Of a stretch of 26,052 nucleotides of DNA, positions 14,335 through 21,704 are shown in pieces (within the stretch, counting starts at the first letter, position 1; each line of letters opens with the position of its first letter). This DNA is from DATHVI01 sp035461385 (GTDB lineage: Bacteria; Actinomycetota; Thermoleophilia; Solirubrobacterales; 70-9): contig DATHVI010000060.1 in the NCBI GenBank assembly GCA_035461385.1, forward strand, positions 1 through 26,052, in the 5' to 3' direction. The position numbers and the translations under genes were made by a program. The notes under the pieces were generated by a model, which was not told the origin of the DNA, did not search any database, and saw nothing but the letters and a program-made list of their open reading frames with translations.

Positions 14335-15298
14335 GATCCCAGCCGTGGACGAATCGCGCCGACCACTCGCCGACCGGATCGCCCTCGTCGCCGGCGCGAC
14401 CCGGGGCGCCGGGCGCGGGATCGCAGTCGAGCTCGGGCACGCGGGGGCGACCGTCTACGTGACCGGGCGCACGACCCGTGAGTCGCGCTCGCCGATGAAC
14501 CGTCCGGAGACGATCGAGGCAACCGCCGAGCTCGTCGAGGCTGCCGGGGGGACCGGGATCGCGGTCCGGGTCGACCACTCGCGCCCGGACGACGTCGAGG
14601 CGCTCGTCGAGCGGATCGGCGACGAGCAGGGCCGGCTCGACCTGCTCGTCAACGACGTCTGGGGCGGCGACCCGATGATCGACTGGGAGGCGCGGTTCTG
14701 GGAGCACTCCCTCACCGAGGGGATCGCGGCGATGCGCCAGGCGATCGAGACCCACCTGATCACGAGCTGGCACGCGGTCCCGCTGATGCTCCGCGACGGT
14801 GGCGGCCTGATCGTCGAGGTAAACGACGGCACCGGCGAGGAGGGGTATAGGGGCAACCTCTACTACGACCTGGCGAAGTTCGGCGTCGTCCGGCTCGCGC
14901 GCGGCGAGGCGGCCGAGCTCGGCGAGCGCGGGATCACGGTCGTCTGCGTCTCGCCCGGCTTCCTGCGCTCGGAGGCGGTGCTCGACCACTTCGGGGTCAG
15001 CGAGCGCAACTGGCGCGACGCGGTCAGCGACGACGCGCTCACCAACGCCGGTCACTTCGGCGCCTCGGAGACTCCCCGTTACATCGGTCGGGCGGTCGCC
15101 GCGCTCGCGGCCGACCCCGACGTCGCCCGCCACCACGGCCGGGCGCTGGGGACCGGTCCGCTCGCGCGCGAGTACGGGTTCACCGACCTCGACGGAAGCC
15201 GGCCGGACTTCTGGGCCCACTTCGCTGGGTACCTCGCGCGCGAGGGGATGAGCTACGACGAGTACGCCGAGCGGATGAAGCCCGAAGGCGAGCGGTGA
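14333..15298 (+). CDS. SDR-family oxidoreductase with Asp at the catalytic Ser position
   Basis: The protein has 321 residues from ATG 14333; GTG 14345 is an alternative start. The cofactor motif is GATRGAGRG (21-29). The NNAG position reads NDVWGG. YDLAK supplies Y178 and K182. The residue 13 before the Tyr, normally the catalytic Ser, is D165 in VEVNDGTG. The sequence suggests a DHRS1-like SDR subgroup in which this change may be natural; the C-terminal extension (residues 260-321) also goes beyond a classical SDR. It overlaps the TetR gene by 4 bp (GTGA) and lies under a dyad operator, so it is probably induced by the compound it acts on. The substrate is unknown. There is no Shine-Dalgarno, and the leader would be very short. 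Confidence 0.85.
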   Translation: MIPAVDESRRPLADRIALVAGATRGAGRGIAVELGHAGATVYVTGRTTRESRSPMNRPETIEATAELVEAAGGTGIAVRVDHSRPDDVEALVERIGDEQGRLDLLVNDVWGGDPMIDWEARFWEHSLTEGIAAMRQAIETHLITSWHAVPLMLRDGGGLIVEVNDGTGEEGYRGNLYYDLAKFGVVRLARGEAAELGERGITVVCVSPGFLRSEAVLDHFGVSERNWRDAVSDDALTNAGHFGASETPRYIGRAVAALAADPDVARHHGRALGTGPLAREYGFTDLDGSRPDFWAHFAGYLAREGMSYDEYAERMKPEGER

Positions 15299-15888
15299 GC
15301 CCGCGCCCGCGAACCGTCTCCGACGAAGCCGTGCTCGACGCGGCGCTCGCGATCGCCGGCCGCGCGGGGCCGAACGCGGTCACCTTCGCCCGGGTCGCCG
15401 AGGAGGTGGGGCTCTCGGCGGCGACCCTGGTCCAGCGCTTCGGCAGCAAGCGCGGCCTGCTGCTCGCCGCAGCCCGGCGCGGCGGCCCCGGACGGGCCGA
15501 GGCGTGGGAGCGGGCGCGCGCGGCCGAGCCGTCGCCGATCGCCGCGCTGCTCGGCGTGCTCGGCTCGTTCAGCGCCGCGGTCGGCAGCCGCGGGGCGATG
15601 GCGAACAGCCTCGCCTTCCTCCACCTCGACCTCAGCGACCCCGAGTTCCACCGGCTCGCGGAGCAGGGGATGGAGGAGATGCGGGAGCGGATCCGCGAGC
15701 TCCTCGACGCCGCGATCGAGGCCGGCGAGCTCGAGCGCGGCGCGGACACCGCCGAGCTTGCGCGCGCGGTCCAGAACGCCTACAACGGCGCCCTGATCAG
15801 CTGGGCGATTTACGGCCGGGGCCCGGTCGAGGACTGGCTCCGGCGTGAAGTCGAGTTCGTGCTGGCGCCGTTTCGTGCCGGCGCCTGA
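15295..15888 (+). CDS. TetR-family transcriptional regulator
   Basis: The 197-residue protein begins at GTG 15295, overlapping the SDR stop codon (GTGA), so it is translationally coupled. The helix-turn-helix domain covers about 8-55: EAVLDAALAIAGRAG, then TFARVAEEVGLSAATLVQRFGSKRGLL. The rest is a helical ligand-binding domain without recognisable specificity, with a pair of helices near AFLHLDLSDPEFHRL and MRERIRELLDAAIEAGEL. Because it is in the same operon as the SDR and a dyad lies at the operon's start, autorepression relieved by an SDR substrate is the simple model. Confidence 0.92.
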   Translation: MSPRPRTVSDEAVLDAALAIAGRAGPNAVTFARVAEEVGLSAATLVQRFGSKRGLLLAAARRGGPGRAEAWERARAAEPSPIAALLGVLGSFSAAVGSRGAMANSLAFLHLDLSDPEFHRLAEQGMEEMRERIRELLDAAIEAGELERGADTAELARAVQNAYNGALISWAIYGRGPVEDWLRREVEFVLAPFRAGA

Positions 15889-15903
15889 GCCCCCCGCTTC
15901 GCG

Positions 15904-17088
15904 TCAGCCCGACCGCGGGGCGCCGGTGCGGTCGAGGTCCTCGCGCAGCTCGCGGACCTTGCGCCGGTAGGCCGCCTCGTCGCCGCCGAGCAGATACGAG
16001 CCCCAGCGGACGCCGTTGTGGACATGGGGGACTTCGTCGGCGAGCAGGTAGTCGAAGACCCTCGCCACCTGCTCCTGGCCGCGCTCGACGAGGACCTTGC
16101 GCCGGTGCGAGTGACGCCACATCGCCTTCTGTTCGCTGGTCGAGTTGAAGAGCGCCAGGCGGCCGAGCAGGTCGTGGGCGTAGATCGAGCGGAAGTAGGA
16201 GAAGCCGACCGGGTAGTCGCCCCACCGGCAGCCGAGCTCGGCCGGCATCAGGAGGTCGTGGATGCGGGCGTGCCGGACCTCGTCCCACGTCTGCCGCGCC
16301 ATGTCGACGTGGAAGTCCCACGGCATCTCCGGATGCTCGTGCGAGTTCCTCGCCATCAGCTCCGCCGCGCACAGCTCGGCGTCCATCAACGCGTGGAAGA
16401 AGTGGCGCTGCTCCTCGGGCTCGACCGGGACGTGGTTGGCGTCGGGGTCGTTGACGTAGAGCTCCTCGCTCAGGAACGGGTCGCCGTCGGGCGTGACCTC
16501 GACCCCGGGGTCGCGGGCGGGCTCGTCGAGCGGCGGCAGGATGCGGAGGTCGCGCCGCGGGCCCTTGAGGTCGATCGACAGGCCGGCGAGGTCTCCGCCC
16601 ACGCGGCCGTTCGTGCCGTCCGGGGGGTCGGGGTGGCCGAGCTCGGCGATGTGGCGACCCTGGCGGGCCTCGAGCTTGCCGAGCAGCAGCAGCGAGGGTT
16701 CGTCGGTAACCGGGTCGAGGGTGTCGAGATGGATCTCGATCGCCCGGTGAAGCGCCGGCTTCGTCTCCCCGTATGCGATCGCGAGGTAGGCGTCGGGGTC
16801 GGCGGCGGCGGCGAGCCGGTCGAGCAGCTTCGCGAGCTCGGGACCCGGCGCCCCCGGGTAGTCGCTCGGGTGGCGAAGCTCGTACAGCCGGCGCTTGATC
16901 CGCGAGATCGCGCGCGCGTCGTCGTGGACGTGCTCGCCGAGTCGCAGCTTGCGCTCGAACTCGGGAACCAGCGGCAGCCAGCCGCACGAGAGGTGGACGA
17001 GCTCCCGCAGGACGTGGAAGTAGCACGAGAACCGGCTTGCGTTCTCGTCGACGTCGTACCCCCGCCGGAGCGCCTCAGGTGCGCGCAT
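15904..17088 (-). CDS. Two-bundle ferritin-like (DUF455-related) di-iron protein
   Basis: The 394-residue protein starts at ATG 17088 and overlaps the ATP-grasp gene by 14 bp. The C-terminal half has the di-iron carboxylate pattern of ferritin-like proteins: Glu in DAELCAAEL (238/243), E270-V-R-H273, Glu319 in TSEQKAMW, and E352-V-P-H355 followed by NGVRW, as in DUF455. The N-terminal half (10-150) looks like a second, related helical bundle, with GEHVHDDARA, RRLYELR and a late LEARQGRH, but fewer ligands. Ferritin-like enzymes of this kind oxidise small molecules with O2, though some store iron. It is the last gene of the Lrp/ATP-grasp operon, so it may modify the ligase product. That is inference; the reaction is unknown. 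Confidence 0.75.
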   Translation of the reverse strand: MRAPEALRRGYDVDENASRFSCYFHVLRELVHLSCGWLPLVPEFERKLRLGEHVHDDARAISRIKRRLYELRHPSDYPGAPGPELAKLLDRLAAAADPDAYLAIAYGETKPALHRAIEIHLDTLDPVTDEPSLLLLGKLEARQGRHIAELGHPDPPDGTNGRVGGDLAGLSIDLKGPRRDLRILPPLDEPARDPGVEVTPDGDPFLSEELYVNDPDANHVPVEPEEQRHFFHALMDAELCAAELMARNSHEHPEMPWDFHVDMARQTWDEVRHARIHDLLMPAELGCRWGDYPVGFSYFRSIYAHDLLGRLALFNSTSEQKAMWRHSHRRKVLVERGQEQVARVFDYLLADEVPHVHNGVRWGSYLLGGDEAAYRRKVRELREDLDRTGAPRSG

Positions 17089-18496
17089 GCGGCGCCTCCT
17101 CGGGTTCGGGGGCCTCGCCCGCGAGCAGGCGGTGGCGGTGGCAGCCGACGACGCTGGGGAGGAGGCCGCCGCCGGCGGAGACGTTGATCACCGCACGATC
17201 GGAGATCCTCGTCAGCATCCCGGCGTAGCGGCCGCCGAGGCCGAAGGGGTTGATGTTGAAGTGCTTCAGCCGCATCTGGACGTGCCCGTCCTCAACGGTA
17301 GGGAACATCTCCTCGGGAACCGGCACGTACTCCTGCACAACGTAGTCGCCGCGCTCGGCCGCCGCGCCGATCAGCCGGTCCCAGTCCGCCTGGGTGGTCT
17401 CGATCCCCAGCGCGACCCCCTGGCCCCCGTAATCCGACGCCGGCTTCAGCACCAGGCGGGCCCGGTTGTCGGAGGCGAAGTCGAGCAGGTCGACGACCCA
17501 CTGTCCGTAGGTGACGCGGCCGGGCCGCAGCACCCTCGTCCACGGGATCGTCGCGGCGATCACATCGGCCTCGCGCGGGGCGACGAGGTCGGCGAAGCGC
17601 GGGTCGTCGAGGAGCGCGAACAGCTTCTTGTTGTTCGCCACCCGCGCGCGCGGCGGGTTGACGAGGCAGATCCTCCCGTCCCGGTAGGCGGCGGTGAGGT
17701 CGCCTTCGGCGAGATCCTCGACCAGCACGCGGCGGTAGACGAGGTGCACCGGCTCGCCCCCCGCGCGCAGCACCGAGCCGTCGTAGGTGAGCTCGTCGGT
17801 GCTCGCCCACAGCGCATCGATCCCGGCGTCGCCCGCCGCCCGGCAGACGATCCGAAACTCGGGCACCGACGGGGTGCCGGGAATGTCGACGAGCGCGAGG
17901 CGCGGGCGCTCCGGGAGGTCGGCGTTCGGCCGCGAGGCGCGCAGCCCGCGGTAGGCGTCGAGCAGCGTCTCGAGCAGCAGCGGGAGCATCGGCTCGTAGT
18001 CGGCCTCGAACTCGGCCTCGACCCGGGGCAGGCGGATCGCCCGGGCGAGCCCCCGGTGGAGGATGTCGGTGTAGCCGATCCCCGCCGGGGAGTCGGCGTT
18101 GAACTCGAGGAAGCGGACGTCGTCGCCGGCGAGGAACGCGTCGAGTCGGCAGATTCGCAGCGGCCGCCCGTAGCCGGGGTCGATCCGGATCAGCGAGTCC
18201 TCTGCCGCCGGCAGGTCGAGCTCCGCGCGCAGCCGCTCGTCGCGCGGGTAGGCGTCGCAGAAGCGGTCGAGGACGCCGCAGAGGCACTCGACCGCGCGGC
18301 GAACCCGGCGGACCTCCTCCGGCGAGACGAAGTGCGGCATCAGCACGAACGGGATCGTCTGGCCGGCGAAGACGACGTCGTTTTCGGCGAGCCAGTCGCC
18401 GATCTCGGCCTCGAGCTCGGCGCACCGGTCGCCCAGCTTCGACAGCTCGACCAGGTGCTGGAGCTTGAGGTCGCTGGCGTGGTCCACGGGAATCAC
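17075..18496 (-). CDS. ATP-grasp ligase, glutathionylspermidine synthase/circularly permuted-like
   Basis: The 473-residue protein starts at GTG 18496, which overlaps the Lrp stop codon (GTGA). Recognisable parts are FLEFNADSPAGIG (129-141), PGTPSVPEF (206-214), NNKKLF (288-293), the ATP-binding loop LKPASDYGGQG (350-360), VVQEYVPVPEE (386-396), and FNINPFGLGGRYAG (413-426) followed by INVSAGGG (437-444). This order is that of glutathionylspermidine-synthase-like or circularly permuted ATP-grasp enzymes. These join a carboxylate to an amine or peptide via an acyl phosphate. No transglutaminase or alpha-E partner, which often accompanies such genes, is present; its partner here is a ferritin-like protein. 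The product is unknown. An amino-acid conjugate is plausible given the Lrp regulator. Confidence 0.8.
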   Translation of the reverse strand: MIPVDHASDLKLQHLVELSKLGDRCAELEAEIGDWLAENDVVFAGQTIPFVLMPHFVSPEEVRRVRRAVECLCGVLDRFCDAYPRDERLRAELDLPAAEDSLIRIDPGYGRPLRICRLDAFLAGDDVRFLEFNADSPAGIGYTDILHRGLARAIRLPRVEAEFEADYEPMLPLLLETLLDAYRGLRASRPNADLPERPRLALVDIPGTPSVPEFRIVCRAAGDAGIDALWASTDELTYDGSVLRAGGEPVHLVYRRVLVEDLAEGDLTAAYRDGRICLVNPPRARVANNKKLFALLDDPRFADLVAPREADVIAATIPWTRVLRPGRVTYGQWVVDLLDFASDNRARLVLKPASDYGGQGVALGIETTQADWDRLIGAAAERGDYVVQEYVPVPEEMFPTVEDGHVQMRLKHFNINPFGLGGRYAGMLTRISDRAVINVSAGGGLLPSVVGCHRHRLLAGEAPEPEEAPHART

Positions 18497-19194
18497 CGCC
18501 CGCCGGCTGCTCCGCTCCCGCCTCCAATCCCTGGCCCTCGCCTCCGGCTCGGGGCTCCTTGATCCGCTCCCGCGTCCGCGCCGGCGGGGTTGGTGGTTGC
18601 TCCGGCTCCTGGGGCGGCGGGGTTTCTGGTCGCTCCGGCTCCGGGGCCGGCGGGGCGGGTCGTGGCTCGGCCCGCTGGGGCGGCGGGGTTTCTGGTTGCT
18701 CCGGCTCCGGGGGCGGCGCGGTTTCTTGCTCCGGCTCCGGGTCCCGGCTTGCCGCCGTTGGCGACCGGGCGTTCGAACAGGGTCGAGAGCACGACCTGGG
18801 TCTGGGTTCGCTGGACCCCGGGGGCGTCGCGGATCCGCTCGAGCGCCTGCTCGAGGTGGCGGGTGTCGCTCGCCCGCAGGTGGAGGATCGCGCTCGCGGC
18901 GCCGGCGACCGTGTACGCCCCCTCGACCTCGGGGTTGTCACCGACCGCCTCCCTGACCTCGTCGCCCGACATCCGGCCCTCGCAGTAGAGCTCGACGAAA
19001 GCGTGCGTGTTCCAGCCGAGCGCGCTCGGGTCGACGTTCGCCGAGTAGCCACGGATCACGCCGTCGCGCTGCAGCCGGTCGACGCGTCGCTTGACCGCCG
19101 GCGCCGAGAGGGCGACGCGGTCGCCTATGTCCTGGAACGAGCGCCGCGCGTTCTCCCGCAGCAGCGCAACAATCCGATGGTCGATCTGGTCCAA
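18493..19194 (-). CDS. Lrp/AsnC-family regulator with a low-complexity C-terminal tail
   Basis: Initiation is at TTG 19194: AAGGAG lies 5 nt upstream and the family sequence starts there (MDQIDHRIVALL). The helix-turn-helix is at about 18-50 (SFQDIGDRVALSAPAVKRRVDRL). The effector-binding RAM domain covers 63-142 and ends VVLSTLFERP, as is normal for this family. The protein should end there at about 150 residues but continues for 90 more. That tail is made of Gly, Ala, Pro, Thr, Asn and Arg in units like GAGATRNPAAP, encoded by a repetitive DNA tract. Lrp/AsnC proteins sense amino acids and control neighbouring genes. It leads the ATP-grasp/ferritin-like operon and diverges from the tyrosine-degradation genes across 100 bp, so either direction may be its target. 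Confidence 0.88.
   Translation of the reverse strand: MDQIDHRIVALLRENARRSFQDIGDRVALSAPAVKRRVDRLQRDGVIRGYSANVDPSALGWNTHAFVELYCEGRMSGDEVREAVGDNPEVEGAYTVAGAASAILHLRASDTRHLEQALERIRDAPGVQRTQTQVVLSTLFERPVANGGKPGPGAGARNRAAPGAGATRNPAAPAGRATTRPAGPGAGATRNPAAPGAGATTNPAGADAGADQGAPSRRRGPGIGGGSGAAGGR
18599..18738. repeat. Imperfect repeats encoding the Lrp tail
   Basis: GCTCCGGCTCC occurs four times (18599, 18632, 18698, 18728). GGGGCGGCGGGGTTTCTGGT follows two of the copies. The tract is open in several frames and gives Pro/Glu-rich or Gly/Ser-rich shadow peptides. Only the Lrp frame connects to a recognised domain. Confidence 0.75.
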
Positions 19195-19294
19195 CCTCGC
19201 TCCTTACCGCGTCGAGACGCAACGAATAGCGCTTGAGCAACCTCCTCCAAACAGCAATCATAAAGCGAAGCGCCGAACCTGGCAAGGAGGAGAC
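19195..19294. promoter_or_regulatory. Divergent promoter region, Lrp operon / hpd
   Basis: These 100 bp separate the Lrp TTG from the hpd ATG and are less GC-rich than their surroundings (19225-19270). TTGAGC (19233-19238) could be a -35 for hpd, with the weak AATCAT or CATAAA as -10. AAGGAGGAG before the hpd ATG is a very strong ribosome binding site. Lrp-type sites are expected here, but no clear dyad is visible. Confidence 0.45.
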
Positions 19295-20422
19295 ATGGAA
19301 ACCAGGACCGCCCCGGTAGCTCCCCCGATCCCGGCCGACGACGAGATGCCGCTGCTCGGCATCGATCACGTCGAGCTCTACGTCGGCAACGCGACCCAGG
19401 CCGCCTACTACTTCACCCGCGCGCTCGGCTTCCGCCATCGCGCTCGCGCCGGGCTCGAGACGGGCGTCCGCGACCGCGCCTCGCACGTCGTCGAGCAGGG
19501 CCGGATCCGCTTCGTCCTCACCGCTCCGCTCCACGGCGCGAGCGAGATCGCCCGCCACGTCGCCGAGCACGGCGACGGCGCGAAGGCGATCGCACTCGCC
19601 GTCCCCGACGCCGAGCAGGCCTACCGGGTGGCGGTTCGCCGCGGCGCCCGCGGGGTGCGCGAGCCGTGGGAGGAGACCGACGCCGGCGGCACCGTGCGGC
19701 TGGCCGAGATCGGCACCTACGGCGAGACGGTGCACCGGTTCGTCGAGCGCTCCGGCTACGACGGCGCGTTCATGCCCGGCTACGAGCCGGCGCCGGACGA
19801 CGGCGACGACGCCGGCCTGCTCGTCGGGGTCGACCACGTCGTCGGCAACGTCGAGCTCGGCCGCCTCGAGGAGTGGGTGGGTTACTACGAGCGGGTCTTC
19901 GGGATGACCGAGATGATCCACTTCACCGACCGCGACATCTCGACCGAGTACTCGGCGCTGATGTCGAAGGTGCTCACCGACGGCAAGGGCCGGATCAAGT
20001 TCCCGATCAACGAGCCCGCCGAGGGCGAGCGCAAGTCGCAGATCGAGGAGTACCTCGAGTACTACGGCGGCGCCGGGGTCCAGCACGTCGCGCTCGCGAC
20101 CACCGACATCGTCGGCACGGTCGCCGAGCTGCGCCGGCGCGGCGTCCTCTTCCTCGCCACGCCGGGGACCTACTACGACGAGCTCCCCGAGCGGATCGGC
20201 GAGATCGACGAGGACCTCGCCGACCTCCGGCGGCTCGGGATCCTCGCCGATCGCGACGACGAGGGCTACCTGTTGCAGATCTTCACCGCGCCGCTCGGCG
20301 ATCGGCCGACGATCTTCCTCGAGGTGATCGAGCGCCACGGCGCCCGCGGCTTCGGCGAAGGCAACTTCAAGGCGCTGTTCGAGGCGATCGAGCGCGAGCA
20401 GGAGCGGAGGGGGAACCTGTGA
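19295..20422 (+). CDS. hpd: 4-hydroxyphenylpyruvate dioxygenase
   Basis: The protein has 375 residues and starts at ATG 19295 with a near-perfect Shine-Dalgarno. It has two glyoxalase-fold halves (from about 20 and 175). The iron ligands of HPPD are present: H181 (VDHVVGNV), H264 (GVQHVALAT) and E343 (FLEVIER). The C-terminal signature GYLLQIFTAP and the final helix region GFGEGNFKALFEAIE are diagnostic. It converts 4-hydroxyphenylpyruvate, O2 and the substrate's own keto acid group to homogentisate and CO2, in the cytoplasm. The next enzyme, homogentisate dioxygenase, is encoded 60 bp downstream in the same direction, clearly one operon. The related hydroxymandelate synthase has the same fold, but the context and C-terminus favour HPPD. 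Confidence 0.95.
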   Translation: METRTAPVAPPIPADDEMPLLGIDHVELYVGNATQAAYYFTRALGFRHRARAGLETGVRDRASHVVEQGRIRFVLTAPLHGASEIARHVAEHGDGAKAIALAVPDAEQAYRVAVRRGARGVREPWEETDAGGTVRLAEIGTYGETVHRFVERSGYDGAFMPGYEPAPDDGDDAGLLVGVDHVVGNVELGRLEEWVGYYERVFGMTEMIHFTDRDISTEYSALMSKVLTDGKGRIKFPINEPAEGERKSQIEEYLEYYGGAGVQHVALATTDIVGTVAELRRRGVLFLATPGTYYDELPERIGEIDEDLADLRRLGILADRDDEGYLLQIFTAPLGDRPTIFLEVIERHGARGFGEGNFKALFEAIEREQERRGNL

Positions 20423-20481
20423 GCCAACGGCACGAAAAGGGAATGCTGATGGTTGCCGACGCGAACCGACAGGTGATCTGA
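20419..20481 (+). CDS. Possible 20-residue coupling peptide between hpd and hmgA
   Basis: GTG 20419 overlaps the hpd stop codon (GTGA) and has GGAGGGG 5 nt upstream, a better ribosome binding site than hmgA has. The frame ends at TGA 20479-20481, directly before the hmgA GTG at 20482. The peptide would be VSQRHEKGMLMVADANRQVI. It fills the whole gap, so ribosomes could run from hpd through it to hmgA. It may be a translational relay rather than a functional peptide, or it may be chance. Confidence 0.35.
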   Translation: MSQRHEKGMLMVADANRQVI

Positions 20482-21666
20482 GTGCGGTACCACAGGCTCG
20501 GCGACCTTCCCCCGAAGCGACACGTCCAGTTCCGCGACGACGGGCGCCTGCTGGTCGAGGAGGTGATGGGATTCGAGGGCTTCTCGGGCAACGAGTCGAT
20601 CCTCTACCACCTCAACTCGCCATGCCGGATCGCCGACGCCGGCGAGCACCGCCCGATCGAGCACACCGAGTGGGTTCCCGACGCGCACGTACACCGCCAC
20701 CTCGTCACCGGTGGGGTCGAGCCCGAGGGCGACCCGATCTCGGGCCGGCGATGCCTGATGTGGAACGGCGACCTCGAGGTCTCGCTCTGCCGTCCCGAGC
20801 GCGAGGCCGAGGCCTTCTACCGCAACGGCGAGGGCGACGAAGTCGTCTTCGTCCACGAGGGCGCCGGGACGCTCGAGACCGTGTTCGGATCGGTGCCGTT
20901 CCGCGACCACGACTACGTCGTCATCCCCCGCGGGACCACCTACCGCTTCAGCCTCGACTCGACCCCGCAGACGTGGCTCGTCTTCCACACGCCGGGGGAG
21001 ATCGAGACGCCGAGCCGCTACCGCAACCGCTACGGGCAGCTGCTCGAGTCGGCGCCGTTCTCGCAGCGTGACTTCCACCCGCCGGCCGAGCTCGAGACGT
21101 ATCGGGATGCGGGCGAGTTCGACCTCTACGTGCGGGTCCGCGGCGGGCTCCAGCACTACGTCCTCGACTACCACCCGTTCGACGTCGTCGGCTGGGACGG
21201 CTATGTCTACCCGTACACGTTCAACGTCCACGACTTCGAGCCGCGGACGGGCCGCCTGCACCTCCCGCCGCCGGTGCACCAGACGTTTCAGGGGCCGAAC
21301 TTCGTCATCTGCTCGTTCTGCCCCCGCGAGCTCGACTACGACCCGCAGGCGGTGCCGCTCCCCTACCACCACTCGAACCTCCAGTCCGAGGAGATGATCT
21401 ATTACGTCTCCGGCGAGTTCGGGAGCCGCAAGGGGATCGAGGTCGGCTCGATCACCGTCCACCCGTCGGGGCTGCCGCACGGGCCCCAGCCCGGGCTGGT
21501 CGAGAAGGCGCTCGGGATGCGCCGTACCGAGGAGCTTGCGGTGATGTGGGACACGTTCCGGCCGATGCGGCTCGAGACCTTCGCGGCCACTCTCGACGAT
21601 CCCGCCTACGCGTACTCGTGGCGCGAGGGAACGCCGTCGCCGGTCGCCGAGAGCACGACCGGATAG
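20482..21666 (+). CDS. hmgA: Homogentisate 1,2-dioxygenase
   Basis: The protein has 394 residues from GTG 20482. The C-terminal cupin holds the iron site with the spacing of the human enzyme: H297 and E303 (HSNLQSEE, 6 apart) and H333 (LPHGPQPG, 30 further on), matching H335, E341 and H371. FQGPNFVICSFCPRELDYD resembles the loop before the iron site. It opens the ring of homogentisate to 4-maleylacetoacetate with O2. It is shorter than the human enzyme (445) but of the size common in actinobacteria. It is co-transcribed with hpd. The isomerase that should follow is not in the window; the FAH-family enzyme is at 11741-12616. Confidence 0.93.
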   Translation: MRYHRLGDLPPKRHVQFRDDGRLLVEEVMGFEGFSGNESILYHLNSPCRIADAGEHRPIEHTEWVPDAHVHRHLVTGGVEPEGDPISGRRCLMWNGDLEVSLCRPEREAEAFYRNGEGDEVVFVHEGAGTLETVFGSVPFRDHDYVVIPRGTTYRFSLDSTPQTWLVFHTPGEIETPSRYRNRYGQLLESAPFSQRDFHPPAELETYRDAGEFDLYVRVRGGLQHYVLDYHPFDVVGWDGYVYPYTFNVHDFEPRTGRLHLPPPVHQTFQGPNFVICSFCPRELDYDPQAVPLPYHHSNLQSEEMIYYVSGEFGSRKGIEVGSITVHPSGLPHGPQPGLVEKALGMRRTEELAVMWDTFRPMRLETFAATLDDPAYAYSWREGTPSPVAESTTG

Positions 21667-21692
21667 CGGCCGCTGCCGGACCCGCCCGGCGG

Positions 21693-21698
21693 TACGCT
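21693..21698 (+). promoter_or_regulatory. -10 element (TACGCT) of the threonine dehydratase
   Basis: TACGCT fits TANNNT and is 6 nt from the GTG at 21705, so the mRNA probably starts at or next to the start codon. No Shine-Dalgarno is present. This separates the gene from the hpd-hmgA operon. Confidence 0.4.
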
Positions 21699-21704
21699 GG
21701 CGGC

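Noticed and set aside
17292..19052. Long minus-strand frame with Pro/Glu repeats (PEPEQPETPPPQ-like)
   Set aside because: It is a frame shadow of the Lrp and ATP-grasp genes; outside the repeat tract it is Arg/Ala-rich noise without any family feature.
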